Shown: piece by piece, positions 25,208 through 37,781 of the stretch
Position numbering within the stretch: the stretch's first letter is position 1
Layout of the letters: every line of letters begins with the position of its first letter
Assembly: GCA_963693305.1 (NCBI GenBank)
Contig: OY855903.1
Coordinates: forward strand, 31,463,598 to 31,527,597
Direction: 5' to 3'
DNA: 64,000 nucleotides
Source: Meandrina meandrites
Taxonomy: Eukaryota > Cnidaria > Anthozoa > Scleractinia > Meandrinidae
Position numbers and translations under genes: made by a program
Notes under the pieces: generated by a model
Databases searched by the model: none
What the model was told of the DNA's origin: nothing
Seen by the model: the letters and a program-made list of their open reading frames with translations, nothing else

Positions 25208-25806
25208 CACAATTTTCATGAAATTGGGTGCTCACTGCCCAAATCGGCGCCCAAGCGGTCCCGGAGCTCAGATCATGAGAAAATCAATTTTTACGGCCGA
25301 ATCGCAATTTTCATGAAATTGGGTGCTCACTGTTCAAATCGGCGCACAAGCGGTCCCCAAGCTCAGATCATGAGAAAATCAATTTTTACGGCCGAATCGC
25401 AATTTTCATGAAATTGGGTGCTCACTGTTCAAATCGGCGCACAAGCGGTCCCCGAGCTCAGATCATGAGAAAATCAATTTTTACGGCCGAATCGCAATTT
25501 TCATGAAATTGGGTGCTCACTGCCCAAATCGGCGCACAAAGCGGTCCACGAGCTCAGGTCATGAGAAAATCAATTTTTACGGCCGAATCGCAATTTTCAT
25601 GAAATTGGGTGCTCACTGCCCAAATCGGCGCACAAGCGGTCCCCGAGCTCAGATCATGAGAAAATCAATTTTTACGGCCGAATCGCAATTTTCATGAAAT
25701 TGGGTGCTCACTGCCCAAATCGGCGCACAAGCGGTCCCCGAGCTCAGATCATGAGAAAATCAATTTTTACGGCCGAATCGCAATTTTCATGAAATTGGGT
25801 GCTCAC
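25077..25806 (+). repeat. 7-monomer block, copy 2
   Basis: This is the tandem copy of 24411-25076, containing the 96-bp monomer 25538-25633. One substitution separates the copies: 'ctggccaaat' near 24953 against 'ctgcccaaat' near 25617. Similarity ends near 25806. Confidence 0.9.
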
Positions 25807-26298
25807 TGCCCAAATCGGCGCAAAAGCGGTCCCCGAGCTCAGGTCATGAGAATATCAATTTTTACTGCCCAATCGCAATTTTCATGAAATTGGGTGCTGA
25901 CTGCCAAAATCGGCGCACAAGCGGTCCCCGAGCTCAGATCATGAGAAAATTAATTTTTACGGCCGAATCGCACTTTTCATGAAATTGGGTGCTCACTGCC
26001 CAAATCGGCGCACAAGCGGTCCCCGAGCTGAGATCATGAGAAAATCAATTTTTACTGCCGAATCGCAATTTTCATGAAATTGGGTGCTGACTGCCAAAAT
26101 CGGCGCACAAGCGGTCCCCGAGCTCAGATCATGAGAAAATCAATTTTTACGGCCGAATCGCACTTTTCATGAAATTGGGTGCTCACTGCCCAAATCGGCG
26201 CACAAGCGGTCCCCGAGCTCAGATCATGAGAAAATCAATTTTTACTGCCGAATCGCAATTTTAATGAAATTGGGTGCTGACTGCCAAAATCGGCGCAC

Positions 26299-28080
26299 AA
26301 GCGGTCCCCGAGCTCAGATCATGAGAAAATCAATTTTTACTCCCGAATCGCAATTTTCATGAAATTGGGTGCTCACTGCCCAAATCGGCGCCCAAGCGGT
26401 CCCGGAGCTCGGATTATGAGAAAATCAATTTTTACGGCCGAATCGCAATTTTAATGAAATTGGGTGCTCACTGCCCAAATCGGCGCACAAGCGGTCCCCG
26501 AGCTCAGATCATGAGAAAATCAATTTTTACTCCCGAATCGCACTTTTCATGAAATTGGGTGCTCACTGCCCAAATCGGCGCACAAGCGGTCCCCGAGCTC
26601 AGATCATGAGAAAATCAATTTTTACTGCCAAATCGCAATTTTCATGAAATTGGGTGCTGACTGCCAAAATCGGCGCACAAGCGGTGCCCGAGATCAGATC
26701 ATGAGAAAATCAATTTTTACGGCCGAATCGCAATTTTCATGAAATTGGGTGCTCACTGCCCAAATCGGCGCCCAGGCGGTCCCGGAGCTCAGATCATGAG
26801 AAAATCAATTTTTACGGCCGAATCGCAATTTTCATGAAATTGGGTGCTCACTGCCCAAATCGGCGCACAAGCGGTCCCGGAGCTCAGATCATGAGAGAAT
26901 CAATTTTTACGGCCGAATCGCAATTTTCATGAAATTGGGTGCTCACTGCCCAAATCGGCGCACAAGCGGTCCCCGAGCTCAGATCATGAGAAAATCAATT
27001 TTTACGGCCGAATCACAATTTTCATGAAATTGGGTGCTCACTGCCCAAATCGGCGCCCAGGCGGTCCGGGAGCTCAGATCATGAGAAAATCAATTTTTAC
27101 TGCCGAATCGCAATTTTCATGAAATTGGGTGCTCACTACCCAAATCGGTGCACAAGCGGTCCCCGAGCTCAGATCATGAGAAAATCAATTTTTACGGCCG
27201 AATCGCAATTTTCATGAAATTGGGTGCTCACTGTTCAAATCGGCGCACAAGCGGTCCCCGAGCTCAGATCATGAGAAAATCAATTTTTACGGCCGAATCG
27301 CAATTTTCATGAAATTGGGTGCTCACTGCCCAAATCGGCGCCCAGGCGGTCCCGGAGCTCAGATCATGAGAAAATCAATTTTTACGGCCGAATCGCAATT
27401 TTCATGAAATTGGGTGCTCACTGTTCAAATCGGCGCACAAGCGGTCACGGAGCTCAGATCATGAGAAAATCAATTTTTACGGCCGAATCGCAATTTTCAT
27501 GAAATTGGGTGCTCACTGTTCAAATCGGCGCACAAGCGGTCCCGGAGCTCAGATCATGAGAAAATCAATTTTTACGGCCGAATCGCAATTTTCATGAAAT
27601 TGGGTGCTCACTGTTCAAATCGGCGCACAAGCGGTCCCGGAGCTCAGATCATGAGAAAATCAATTTTTACGGCCGAATCGCAATTTTCATGAAATTGGGT
27701 GCTCACTATTCAAATCGGCGCACAAGCGGTCCCCGAGCTCACATCATGAGAAAATCTATTTTTACGGCCGAATCGCAATTTTCATGAAATTGGGTGCTCA
27801 CTGCCCAAATCGGCGCCCAAGCGGTCCCGGAGCTCAGATCATGAGAAAATCAATTTTTACGGCCGAATCGCAATTTTCATGAAATTGGGTGCGCACTGTT
27901 CAAATCGGCGCACAAGCGGTCACGGAGCTCAGATCATGAGAAAATCAATTTTTACGGCCGAATCGCAATTTTCATGAAATTGGGTGCTCACTGTTCAAAT
28001 CGGCGCACAAGCGGTCCCCGAGCTCAGATCATGAGAAAATCAATTTTTACGGCCGAATCGCAATTTTCATGAAATTGGGT
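26299..28080 (+). repeat. Second copy of the 9026-10806 segment
   Basis: It matches 9026-10806 at offset 17,273 bp in the same orientation, with the marker monomers in the same order. Private changes here include 'tcactgcc' to 'tttactgccg' near 27098 and 'aaaatctattt' near 27757. Its right end runs into a stretch that matches 1080-1520 instead of the sequence following 10806. Confidence 0.87.
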
Positions 28081-28560
28081 GCTAAATGTTCAAATCGGCG
28101 CAGAAGCGGTCCCCGAGCTCAGATCATGAGAAAATCAATTTTTACGGCCGAATCGCAATTTTCATGAAATTGGGTGCTCACTGCCCAAATCGGCGCAAAA
28201 GCGGTCCCCGAGCTCAGGTCATCAGAAAATCAATTTTTACTGCCGAATCGCAATTTTCATGAAATTGGGTGCTGACTGCCAAAATCGGCGCACAAGCGGT
28301 CCCCGAGCTCAGATCATGAGAAAATTAATTTTTACGGCCGAATCGCACTTTTCATGAAATTGGGTGCTCACTGCCCAAATTGGCGCACAAGCGGTCCCGG
28401 AGCTCAGATCATGAGAAAATTAATTTTTACGGCCGAATCGCACTTTTCATGAAATTGGGTGCTCACTGTTCAAATCGGCGCACAAGCGGTCCCGGAGCTC
28501 AGATCATGAGAAAATAAATTTTTACGGCCGAATCGCAATTTTCATGAAATTGGGTGCTCA
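27630..28560 (+). repeat. Segment shared with 667-1600
   Basis: From 'cactattcaa' near 27705 onward the order of variants follows 721-1600: 'aaatgttc' with 'gcgcagaagc' (1120 and 28083), 'caggtcatcag' (1253 and 28216), then 'attaat/cgcactt' monomers. The offset is 26,963 bp, equal to 284 monomers minus 17 bp. One of the two 'ataaat' monomers at 1521-1710 is absent here. Confidence 0.82.
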
Positions 28561-28599
28561 CTGTTCAAATCGGCGCACAAGCGGTCCCCGTGGTTAGAT

Positions 28600-29740
28600 C
28601 ATGAGAAAATCAATTTTTACGGCCGAATCGCAATTTTCATGAAATTGGGTGCTCACTGCCCAAATCGGCGCCCAGGCGGTCCCGGAGCTCAGATCATGAG
28701 AAAATCAATTTTTACGGCCGAATCTCAATTTTCATGAAATTGGGTGCTCACTGTTCAAATCGGCGCACAAGCGGTCCCGGAGCTCAGATCATGAGAAAAT
28801 CAATTTTTACGGCCGAATCGCAATTTTCATGAAATTGGGTGCTCACTGTTCAAATCGGCGCACAAGCGGTCCCCGAGCTCAGATCATGAGAAAATCAATT
28901 TTTACGGCCGAATCGCAATTTTCATGAAATTGGGTGCTCACTGCCCAAATCGGCGCACAAGCGGTCCCCGAGCTCAGATCATGAGAAAATCAATTTTTAC
29001 GGCCGAATCGCAATTTTCATGAAATTGGGTGCTCACTGTTCAAATCGGCGCACAAGCGGTCCCCGAGCTCAGATCATGAGAAAATCAATTTTTACGGCCG
29101 AATCGCCATTTTCATGAAATTGGGTGCTCACTGCCCAAATCGGCGCACAAGCGGTCCCGGAGCTCAGATCATGACAAAATATATTTTTACGGCCGAATCG
29201 CAATTTTCATGAAATTGGGTGCTCACTGCCCAAATCGGCGCACAAGCGGTCCCCGAGCTCAGATCATGAGAAAATCAATTTTTACGGCCGAATCGCAATT
29301 TTCATGAAATTGGGTGCTCACTGCCCAAATCGGCGCACAAGCGGTCCCCGAGCTCAGATCATGAGAAAATCAATTTTCACGGCCGAATCGCAATTTTCAT
29401 GAAATTGGGTGCTCACTGTTCAAATCGGCGCACAAGCGGTCCCCGAGCTCAGATCATGAGAAAATCAATTTTTACGGCCGAATCGCCATTTTCATGAAAT
29501 TGGGTGCTCACTGCCCAAATCGGCGCACAAGCGGTCCCGGAGCTCAGATCATGACAAAATATATTTTTACGGCCGAATCGCAATTTTCATGAAATTGGGT
29601 GCTCACTGCCCAAATCGGCGCACAAGCGGTCCCCGAGCTCAGATCATGAGAAAATCAATTTTTACGGCCGAATCGCAATTTTCATGAAATTGGGTGCTAA
29701 ATGTTCAAATCGGCGCACAAGCGGTCCCCGAGCTCAGATC
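28600..29740 (+). repeat. 12-monomer block, copy 1 (1,140 bp)
   Basis: The block repeats at 1,140 bp (12 x 95). Shared markers are 'cgaatctcaatt' (28721 and 29861), 'cgaatcgccatt' (29104 and 30244) and 'gacaaaatatatt' (29174 and 30314). A smaller four-monomer (380 bp) duplication sits inside it, giving a second 'gacaaaatatatt' at 29554. A private 'gtggttagatc' lies near 28590. Confidence 0.87.
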
Positions 29741-30553
29741 ATGAGAAAATCAATTTTTACGGCCGAATCGCAATTTTCATGAAATTGGGTGCTCACTGCC
29801 CAAATCGGCGCCATGGCGGTCCCGGAGCTCAGATCATGAGAAAATCAATTTTTACGGCCGAATCTCAATTTTCATGAAATTGGGTGCTCACTGTTCAAAT
29901 CGGCGCACAAGCGGTCCCGGAGCTCAGATCATGAGAAAATCAATTTTTACGGCCGAATCGCAATTTTCATGAAATTGGGTGCTCACTGTTCAAATCGGCG
30001 CACAAGCGGTCCCCGAGCTCAGATCATGAGAAAATCAATTTTTACGGCCGAATCGCAATTTTCATGAAATTGGGTGCTCACTGCCCAAATCGGCGCACAA
30101 GCGGTCCCCGAGCTCAGATCATGAGAAAATCAATTTTTACGGCCGAATCGCAATTTTCATGAAATTGGGTGCTCACTGTTCAAATCGGCGCACAAGCGGT
30201 CCCCGAGCTCAGATCATGAGAAAATCAATTTTTACGGCCGAATCGCCATTTTCATGAAATTGGGTGCTCACTGCCCAAATCGGCGCACAAGCGGTCCCGG
30301 AGCTCAGATCATGACAAAATATATTTTTACGGCCGAATCGCAATTTTCATGAAATTGGGTGCTCACTGCCCAAATCGGCGCACAAGCGGTCCCCGAGCTC
30401 AGATCATGAGAAAATCAATTTTTACGGCCGAATCGCAATTTTCATGAAATTGGGTGCTCACTGCCCAAATTGGCGCACAAGCGGTCCCCGAGCTCAGATC
30501 ATGAGAAAATCAATTTTTACGGCCGAATCGCAATTTTCATGAAATTGGGTGCT
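29741..30553 (+). repeat. 12-monomer block, copy 2 (partial)
   Basis: This is the tandem copy of the 28600 block, ending near 30553 where 'gctaaatgttc' replaces 'gctcactgttc'. It carries a private 'gcgccatggcgg' at about 29808-29819 where copy 1 has 'gcgcccaggcgg'. This creates an NcoI site that I saw nowhere else in the window. Confidence 0.85.
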
Positions 30554-31973
30554 AAATGTTCAAATCGGCGCACAAGCGGTCCCCGAGCTCAGATCATGAG
30601 AAAATCAATTTTTACGGCCGAATCCCAATTTTCATGAAATTGGGTGCTCACTACCCAAATCGGCGCACAAGCGGTCCACGAGCTCAGGTCATGAGAAAAT
30701 CAATTTTTACGGCCGAATCGCAATTTTCATGAAATTAGGTGCTGACTGCCAAAATCGGCGCACAAGCGGTCCCCGAGCTCAGATCATGAGAAAATCAATT
30801 TTTACGGCCGAATCGAATTTCATGAAATTGGGTGCTCACTACTCAAATCGGTGCACAAGCGGTCCCCGAGCTCAGATCATGAGAAAATCAATTTTTACGG
30901 CCGAATCGCAATTTTCATGAAATTGGGTGCTCACTGTTCAAATCGGCGCACAAGCGGTCCCCGAGCTCAGATCATGAGAAAATCAATTTTTACGGCCGAA
31001 TCGCAATTTTCATGAAATTGGGTGCTCACTGCCCAAATCGGCGCCCAAGCGGTCCCGGAGCTCAGATCATGAGAAAATCAATTTTTACGGCCGAATCGCA
31101 ATTTTCATGAAATTGGGTCTTCACTGTTCAAATCGGCGCACAAGCGGTCCCGGAGCTCAGATCATGAGAAAATCAATTTTTACGGCCGAATCGCAATTTT
31201 AATGAAATTGGGTGCTCACTGTTCAAATCGGCGCACAAGCGGTCCCCGAGCTCACATCATGAGAAAATCAATTTTTACGGCCGAATCGCAATTTTCATGA
31301 AATTGGGTGCTCACTGCCCAAATCGGCGCACAAACGGTCCCCGAGCTCAGATCATGAGAAAATCAATTTTTACGGCCGAATCGCAATTTTCATGAAATTG
31401 GGTGCTCACTGCCCAAATCGGCGCACAAGCGGTCCCCGAGCTCAGATCATGACAAAATCAATTTTTACGGCCGAATCGCAATTTTCATGAAATTGGGTGC
31501 TAAATGTTCAAATCGGCGCACAAGCGGTCCCCGAGCTCAGATCATGAGAAAATCAATTTTTACGGCCGAATCGCAATTTTCATGAAATTGGGTGCTCACT
31601 ACCCAAATCGGCGCAAAACGGTCACCGAGCTCAGGTCATGAGAAAATCAATTTTTACTGCCGAATCGCAATTTTCATGAAATTGGGTGCTGACTGCCCAA
31701 ATCGGCGCACAAGCGGTCCCCGAGCTCAGATCATGAGAAAATCAATTTTTACGGCCGAATCGCAATTTTCATGAAATTGGGTGCTCACTGCCCAAATCGG
31801 CGCCCAAGCGGTCCCGGAGCTCAGATCATGAGAAAATCAATTTTTACGGCCGAATCGCAATTTTCATGAAATTGGGTGCTCACTGCCCAAATCCGCGCAC
31901 AAGCGGTCCCCGAGCTCAGATCATGAGAAAATCAATTTTTACGGCCGAATCGCAATTTTCATGAAATTGGGTG
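30460..31973 (+). repeat. Distant copy of the 13-monomer block
   Basis: It matches 18022-19535 at offset 12,438 bp, including a 93-bp monomer (30764-30856) and a 94-bp monomer (31617-31710) with the same eight-unit spacing, plus 'gggtcttcac' and 'cacaaacggt'. It is more diverged than the tandem pair at 18-20 kb: 'gacaaaatc' near 31451, 'tttactgccg' near 31656, and no 'tcattaaatt'. It therefore shares an older common ancestor with that pair. Confidence 0.88.
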
Positions 31974-31999
31974 CTCACTGCCCAAATCGGCGCACAAGC

Positions 32000-33830
32000 G
32001 GTCCACGAGCTCAGGTCATGAGAAAATCAATTTTTACGGCCGAATCGAAATTTTCATGAAATTGGGTGCTGACTGCCCAAATCGGCGCACAAGCGGTCCC
32101 CGAGCTCAGATCATGAGAAAATCAATTTTTACGGCCGAATCGCAATTTTCATGAAATTGGGTGCTCACTGCCCAAATCGGCGCACAAGCGGTCCACGAGC
32201 TGAGGTCATGAGAAAATCAATTTTTACGGCCGAATCGCAATTTTCATGAAATTGGGTGCTCACTGCCCAAATCGGCGCACAAGCGGTCCCCGAGCTCAGA
32301 TCATGAGAAAATCAATTTTTACGGCCGAATCGCAATTTTCATGAAATTGGGTGCTCACTGCCCAAATCGGCGCACAAGCGGTCCCGGAGCTCAGATCATG
32401 AGAAAATCAATTTTCACGGCCGAATCGCAATTTTCATGAAATTGGGTGCTCACTGCCCAAATCGGCGCAAAAGCGGTTCACGAGCTCAGGTCATGAGAAA
32501 ATCAATTTTTACTGCCGAATCGCAATTTTCATGAAATTGGGTGCTGACTGCCAAAATCGGCGCACAAGCGGTCCCCGAGCTCAGATCATGAGAAAATCAA
32601 TTTTTACGGCCGAATCGCAATTTTCATGAAATTGGGTGCTCACTACCCAAATCGGTGCACAAGCGGTCCCCGAGCTCAGATCATGAGAAAATCAATTTTT
32701 ACGGCCGAATCGCAATTTTCATGAAATTGGGTGCTCACTGTTCAAATCGGCGCACAAGCGGTCCCCGAGCTCAGATCATGAGAAAATCAATTTTTACGGC
32801 CGAATCGCAGTTTTCATGAAATTGGGTGCTCACTGCCCAAATCGGCGCCCAAGCGGTCCCGGAGCTCAGATCATGAGAAAATCAATTTTTACGGCCGAAT
32901 CGCAATTTTCATGAAATTGGGTGCTCACTGCCCAAATCGGCGCACAAGCGGTCCCCGAGCTCAGATCATGAGAAAATCAATTTTTACGGCCGAATCGCAA
33001 TTTTCATGAAATTGGGTGCTCACTGCCCAAATCGGCGCACAAGCGGTCCCGGAGCTCAGATCATGAGAAAATCAATTTTTACGGCCGAATCGCAATTTTC
33101 ATGAAATTGGGTGCTCACTGCCCAAATCGGCGCAAAAGCGGTTCACGAGCTCAGGTCATGAGAAAATCAATTTTTACTGCCGAATCGCAATTTTCATGAA
33201 ATTGGGTGCTGACTGCCAAAATCGGCGCACAAGCGGTCCCCGAGCTCAGATCATGAGAAAATCAATTTTTACGGCCGAATCGCAATTTTCATGAAATTGG
33301 GTGCTCACTACCCAAATCGGTGCACAAGCGGTCCCCGAGCTCAGATCATGAGAAAATCAATTTTTACGGCCGAATCGCAATTTTCATGAAATTGGGTGCT
33401 CACTGTTCAAATCGGCGCACAAGCGGTACCCGAGCTCAGATCATGAGAAAATCAATTTTTACGGCCGAATCGCAGTTTTCATGAAATTGGGTGCTCACTG
33501 CCCAAATCGGCGCCCAAGCGGTCCCGGAGCTCAGATCATGAGAAAATCAATTTTTACGGCCGAATCGCAATTTTCATGAAATTGGGTGCTCACTGCCCAA
33601 ATCAGCACACAAGCGGTCCCCGACCTCAGATCATGAGAAAATCAATTTTTACGGCCGAATCGCAATTTTCATGAAATTGGGTGCTCACTGCCCAAATCGG
33701 CGCACAAGCGGTCCCCGAGCTCAGATCATGAGAAAATCAATTTTTACGGCCGAATTGCAATTTTCATGAAATTGGGTGCTCACTGCCCAAATCGGCGCAC
33801 AAGCGGTCCCCGAGCTCAGATCATGAGAAA
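32000..33830 (+). repeat. Mosaic segment related to 12.9-14.4 kb and 37.9-39.6 kb
   Basis: Monomers with 'ggttcacgagctcagg' and 'tttactgccg' (near 32476 and 33141), 'cgcagttttc' (near 32806 and 33471) and 'cccgacctca' (33620) follow the same order as near 13100-14200 and 37970-39410. The 'ggttcac' to 'cgcagt' series appears twice here, 665 bp (seven monomers) apart, suggesting another local duplication. Confidence 0.72.
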
Positions 33831-34463
33831 ATTAATTTTTACGGCCGAATCGCACTTTTCATGAAATTGGGTGCTCACTGCCCAAATCGGCGCACAAGCG
33901 GTCCCCGAGCTGAGATCATGAGAAAATCAATTTTTACTGCCGAATCGCAATTTTCATGAAATTGGGTGCTGACTTCCAAAATCGGCGCACAAGCGGTCCT
34001 TGAGCTCAGATCATGAGAAAATCAATTTTTACGGCCGAATCGCACTTTTCATGAAATTGGGTGCTCACTGCCCAAATCGGCGCACAAGCGGTCCCCGAGC
34101 TCAGATCATGAGAAAATCAATTTTTACTGCCGAATCGCAATTTTAATGAAATTGGGTGCTGACTGCCAAAATCGGCGCACAAGCGGTCCCCGAGCTCAGA
34201 TCATGAGAAAATCAATTTTTACGGCCGAATCGCAATTTTCATGAAATTGGGTGCTGACTGCCAAAATCGGCGCACAAGCGGTCCCCGAGCTCAGATCATG
34301 AGAAAATCAATTTTTACGGCCGAATCGCAATTTTAATGAAATTGGGTGCTCACTGCCCAAATCGGCGCACAAGCGGTCCCCGAGCTCAGATCATGAGAAA
34401 ATCAATTTTTACGGCCGAATCGAATTTCATGAAATTGGGTGCTCACTACTCAAATCGGTGCAC
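33821..34463 (+). repeat. Segment related to 10936-11588
   Basis: The order 'attaat/cgcactt', 'gagctgag', 'gtccttgagc', 'ttttaatg' and then a 93-bp monomer matches 10936-11588. The rare 'gtccttgagc' occurs only near 11131 and 33997. The 93-bp monomer here is 34371-34463; as at 11496, the monomer before it ends 'cactgccc'. The extra a of the 96-bp monomer at 11400 is absent here, so that insertion is younger or was lost. Confidence 0.82.
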
Positions 34464-35032
34464 AAGCGGTCCCCGAGCTCAGATCATGAGAAAATCAATT
34501 TTTACGGCCGAATCGCAATTTTCATGAAATTGGGTGCTCACTGTTCAAATCGGCGCACAAGCGGTCCCCGAGCTCAGATCATGAGAAAATCAATTTTTAC
34601 GGCCGAATCGCAATTTTCATGAAATTGGGTGCTCACTGCCCAAATCGGCGCCCAAGCGGTCCCGGAGCTCAGATCATGAGAAAATCAATTTTTACGGCCG
34701 AATCGCAATTTTCATGAAATTGGGTCTTCACTGTTCAAATCGGCGCACAAGCGGTCCCGGAGCTCAGATCATGAGAAAATCAATTTTTACGGCCGAATCG
34801 CAATTTTAATGAAATTGGGTGCTCACTGTTCAAATCGGCGCACAAGCGGTCCCCGAGCTCACATCATGAGAAAATCAATTTTTACGGCCGAATCGCAATT
34901 TTCATGAAATTGGGTGCTCACTACCCAAATCGGCGCAAAACGGTCACCGAGCTCAGGTCATGAGAAAATCAATTTTTACGGCCGAATCGCAATTTTCATG
35001 AAATTGGGTGCTCACTGCCCAAATCGGCGCAC
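34371..35032 (+). repeat. 93 ... 94 bp pair with intermediate spacing
   Basis: A 93-bp monomer (34371-34463) is followed after five 95-bp units by a 94-bp monomer (34939-35032). The spacing is between the tight (one unit) and wide (eight unit) arrangements. 'gggtcttcac' near 34729 links it to the 18-kb block, as if three units had been deleted from the wide form. Confidence 0.9.
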
Positions 35033-35412
35033 AAGCGGTCCCCGAGCTCAGATCATGAGAAAATCAATTTTTACGGCCGAATCGCAATTTTCATGAAATT
35101 GGGTGCTCACTGCCCAAATCGGCGCACAAGCGGTCCCCGAGCTCAGATCATGAGAAAATCAATTTTTACGGCCGAATCGCAATTTTCATGAAATTGGGTG
35201 CTAAATGTTCAAATCGGCGCACAAGCGGTCCCCGAGCTCAGATCATGAGAAAATCAATTTTTACGGCCGAATCCCAATTTTCATGAAATTGGGTGCTCAC
35301 TACCCAAATCGGCGCAAAAGCGGTCCACGAACTCAGGTCATGAGAAAATCAATTTTTACGGCCGAATCGCAATTTTCATGAAATTGGGTGCTGACTGCCA
35401 AAATCGGCGCAC

Positions 35413-35694
35413 AAGCGGTCCCCGAGCTCAGATCATGAGAAAATCAATTTTTACGGCCGAATCGAATTTCATGAAATTGGGTGCTCACTAGTCAAATCGA
35501 TGCACAAGCGGTCCCCGAGCTCAGATCATGAGAAAATCAATTTTTACGGCCGAATCGCAATTTTCATGAAATTGGGTGCTCACTACCCAAATCGGCGCAA
35601 AACGGTCACCGAGCTCAGGTCATGAGAAAATCAATTTTTACGGCCGAATCGCAATTTTCATGAAATTGGGTGCTGACTGCCCAAATCGGCGCAC
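35413..35694 (+). repeat. 93-95-94 bp monomer module
   Basis: The module is a 93-bp monomer 35413-35505 with 'ctagtc' and the private 'aatcgatgc', then a 95-bp monomer, then a 94-bp monomer 35601-35694. The downstream stretch matches 40819 onward at offset 5,124 bp. Confidence 0.92.
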
Positions 35695-37499
35695 AAGCGG
35701 TCCCCGAGCTCAGATCATGAGAAAATCAATTTTTACGGCCGAATCGCAATTTTCATGAAATTGGGTGCTCACTGCCCAAATCGGCGCACAAGCGGTCCCG
35801 GAGCTCAGATCATGAGAAAATCAATTTTTACGGCCGAATCGCAATTTTCATGAAATTGGGTGCTCACTGCCCAAATCGGCGCAAAAGCGGTTCACGAGCT
35901 CAGGTCATGAGAAAATCAATTTTTACTGCCGAATCGCAATTTTCATGAAATTGGGTGCTGACTGCCAAAATCGGCGCACAAGCGGTCCCCGAGCTCAGAT
36001 CATGAGAAAATCAATTTTTACGGCCGAATCGCAATTTTCATGAAATTGGGTGCTCACTACCCAAATCGGTGCACAAGCGGTCCCCGAGGTCAGATCATGA
36101 GAAAATCAATTTTTACGGCCGAATCGCAATTTTCATGAAATTGGGTGCTCACTGTTCAAATCGGCGCACAAGCGGTCCCCGAGCTCAGATCATGAGAAAA
36201 TCAATTTTTACGGCCGAATCCCAATTTTCATGAAATTGGCTGCTCACTGCCCAAATCGGCGCCCAAGCGGTCCCGGAGCTCAGATCATGAGAAAATCAAT
36301 TTTTACGGCCGAATCGCAATTTTCATGAAATTGGGTGCTCACTGTTCAAATCGGCGCAGAAGCGGTCCCCAAGCTCAGATCATGAGAAAATCAATTTTTA
36401 CGGCCGAATCGCAATTTTCATGAAATTGGGTGCTCACTGTTCAAATCGGCGCACAAGCGGTCCCCGAGCTCAGATCATGAGAAAATCAATTTTTACGGCC
36501 GAATCGCCATTTTCATGAAATTGGGTGCTCACTGCCCAAATCGGCGCACAAGCGGTCCCGGAGCTCAGATCATGAGAAAATCAATTTTTACGGCCGAATC
36601 GCAATTTTCATGAAATTGGGTGCTCACTGCCCAAATCGGCGCACAAGCGGTCCCCGAGCTCAGATCATGAGAAAATTAATTTTTACGGCCGAATCGCACT
36701 TTTCATGAAATTGGGTGCTCACTGCCCAAATCGGCGCACAAGCGGTCCCCGAGCTGAGATCATGAGAAAATCAATTTTTACTGCCGAATCGCAATTTTCA
36801 TGAAATTGGGTGCTGACTGCCAAAATCGGCGCACAAGCGGTCCCCGAGCTCAGATCATGAGAAAATCAATTTTTACTGCCGAATCGCAATTTTAATGAAA
36901 TTGGGTGCTGACTGCCAAAATCGGCGCACAAGCGGTCCCCGAGCTCAGATCATGAGAAAATCAATTTTTACGGCCGAATCGCAATTTTCATGAAATTGGG
37001 TGCTGACTGCCAAAATCGGCGCACAAGCGGTCCCCGAGCTCAGATCATGAGAAAATCAATTTTTACGGCCGAATCGCAATTTTAATGAAATTGGGTGCTA
37101 AATGTTCAAATCGGCGCAGAAGCGGTCCCCGAGCTCAGATCATGAGAAAATCAATTTTTACGGCCGAATCGCAATTTTCATGAAATTGGGTGCTCACTGC
37201 CCAAATCGGCGCACAAGCGGTCCCCGAGCTCAGATCATGAGAAAATCAATTTTTACGGCCGAATCGCAATTTTCATGAAATTGGGTGCTAAATGTTCAAA
37301 TCGGCGCACAAGCGGTCCCCGAGCTCAGATCATGAGAAAATCAATTTTTACGGCCGAATCCCAATTTTCATGAAATTGGGTGCTCACTACCCAAATCGGC
37401 GCAAAAGCGGTCCACGAACTCAGGTCATGAGAAAATCAATTTTTACGGCCGAATCGCAATTTTCATGAAATTGGGTGCTGACTGCCAAAATCGGCGCAC

Positions 37500-37781
37500 A
37501 AGCGGTCCCCGAGCTCAGATCATGAGAAAATCAATTTTTACGGCCGAATCGAATTTCATGAAATTGGGTGCTCACTAGTCAAATCGGTGCACAAGCGGTC
37601 CCCGAGCTCAGATCATGAGAAAATCAATTTTTACGGCCGAATCGCAATTTTCATGAAATTGGGTGCTCACTACCCAAATCGGCGCAAAACGGTCACCGAG
37701 CTCAGGTCATGAGAAAATCAATTTTTACGGCCGAATCGCAATTTTCATGAAATTGGGTGCTGACTGCCCAAATCGGCGCAC
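37500..37781 (+). repeat. 93-95-94 bp monomer module
   Basis: The module is a 93-bp monomer 37500-37592, a 95-bp monomer and a 94-bp monomer 37688-37781. It is the counterpart of 12634-12915 at offset 24,866 bp. Both are followed by the rare 'cgaatcgtaat' monomer, so these two are closest relatives. Confidence 0.92.
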
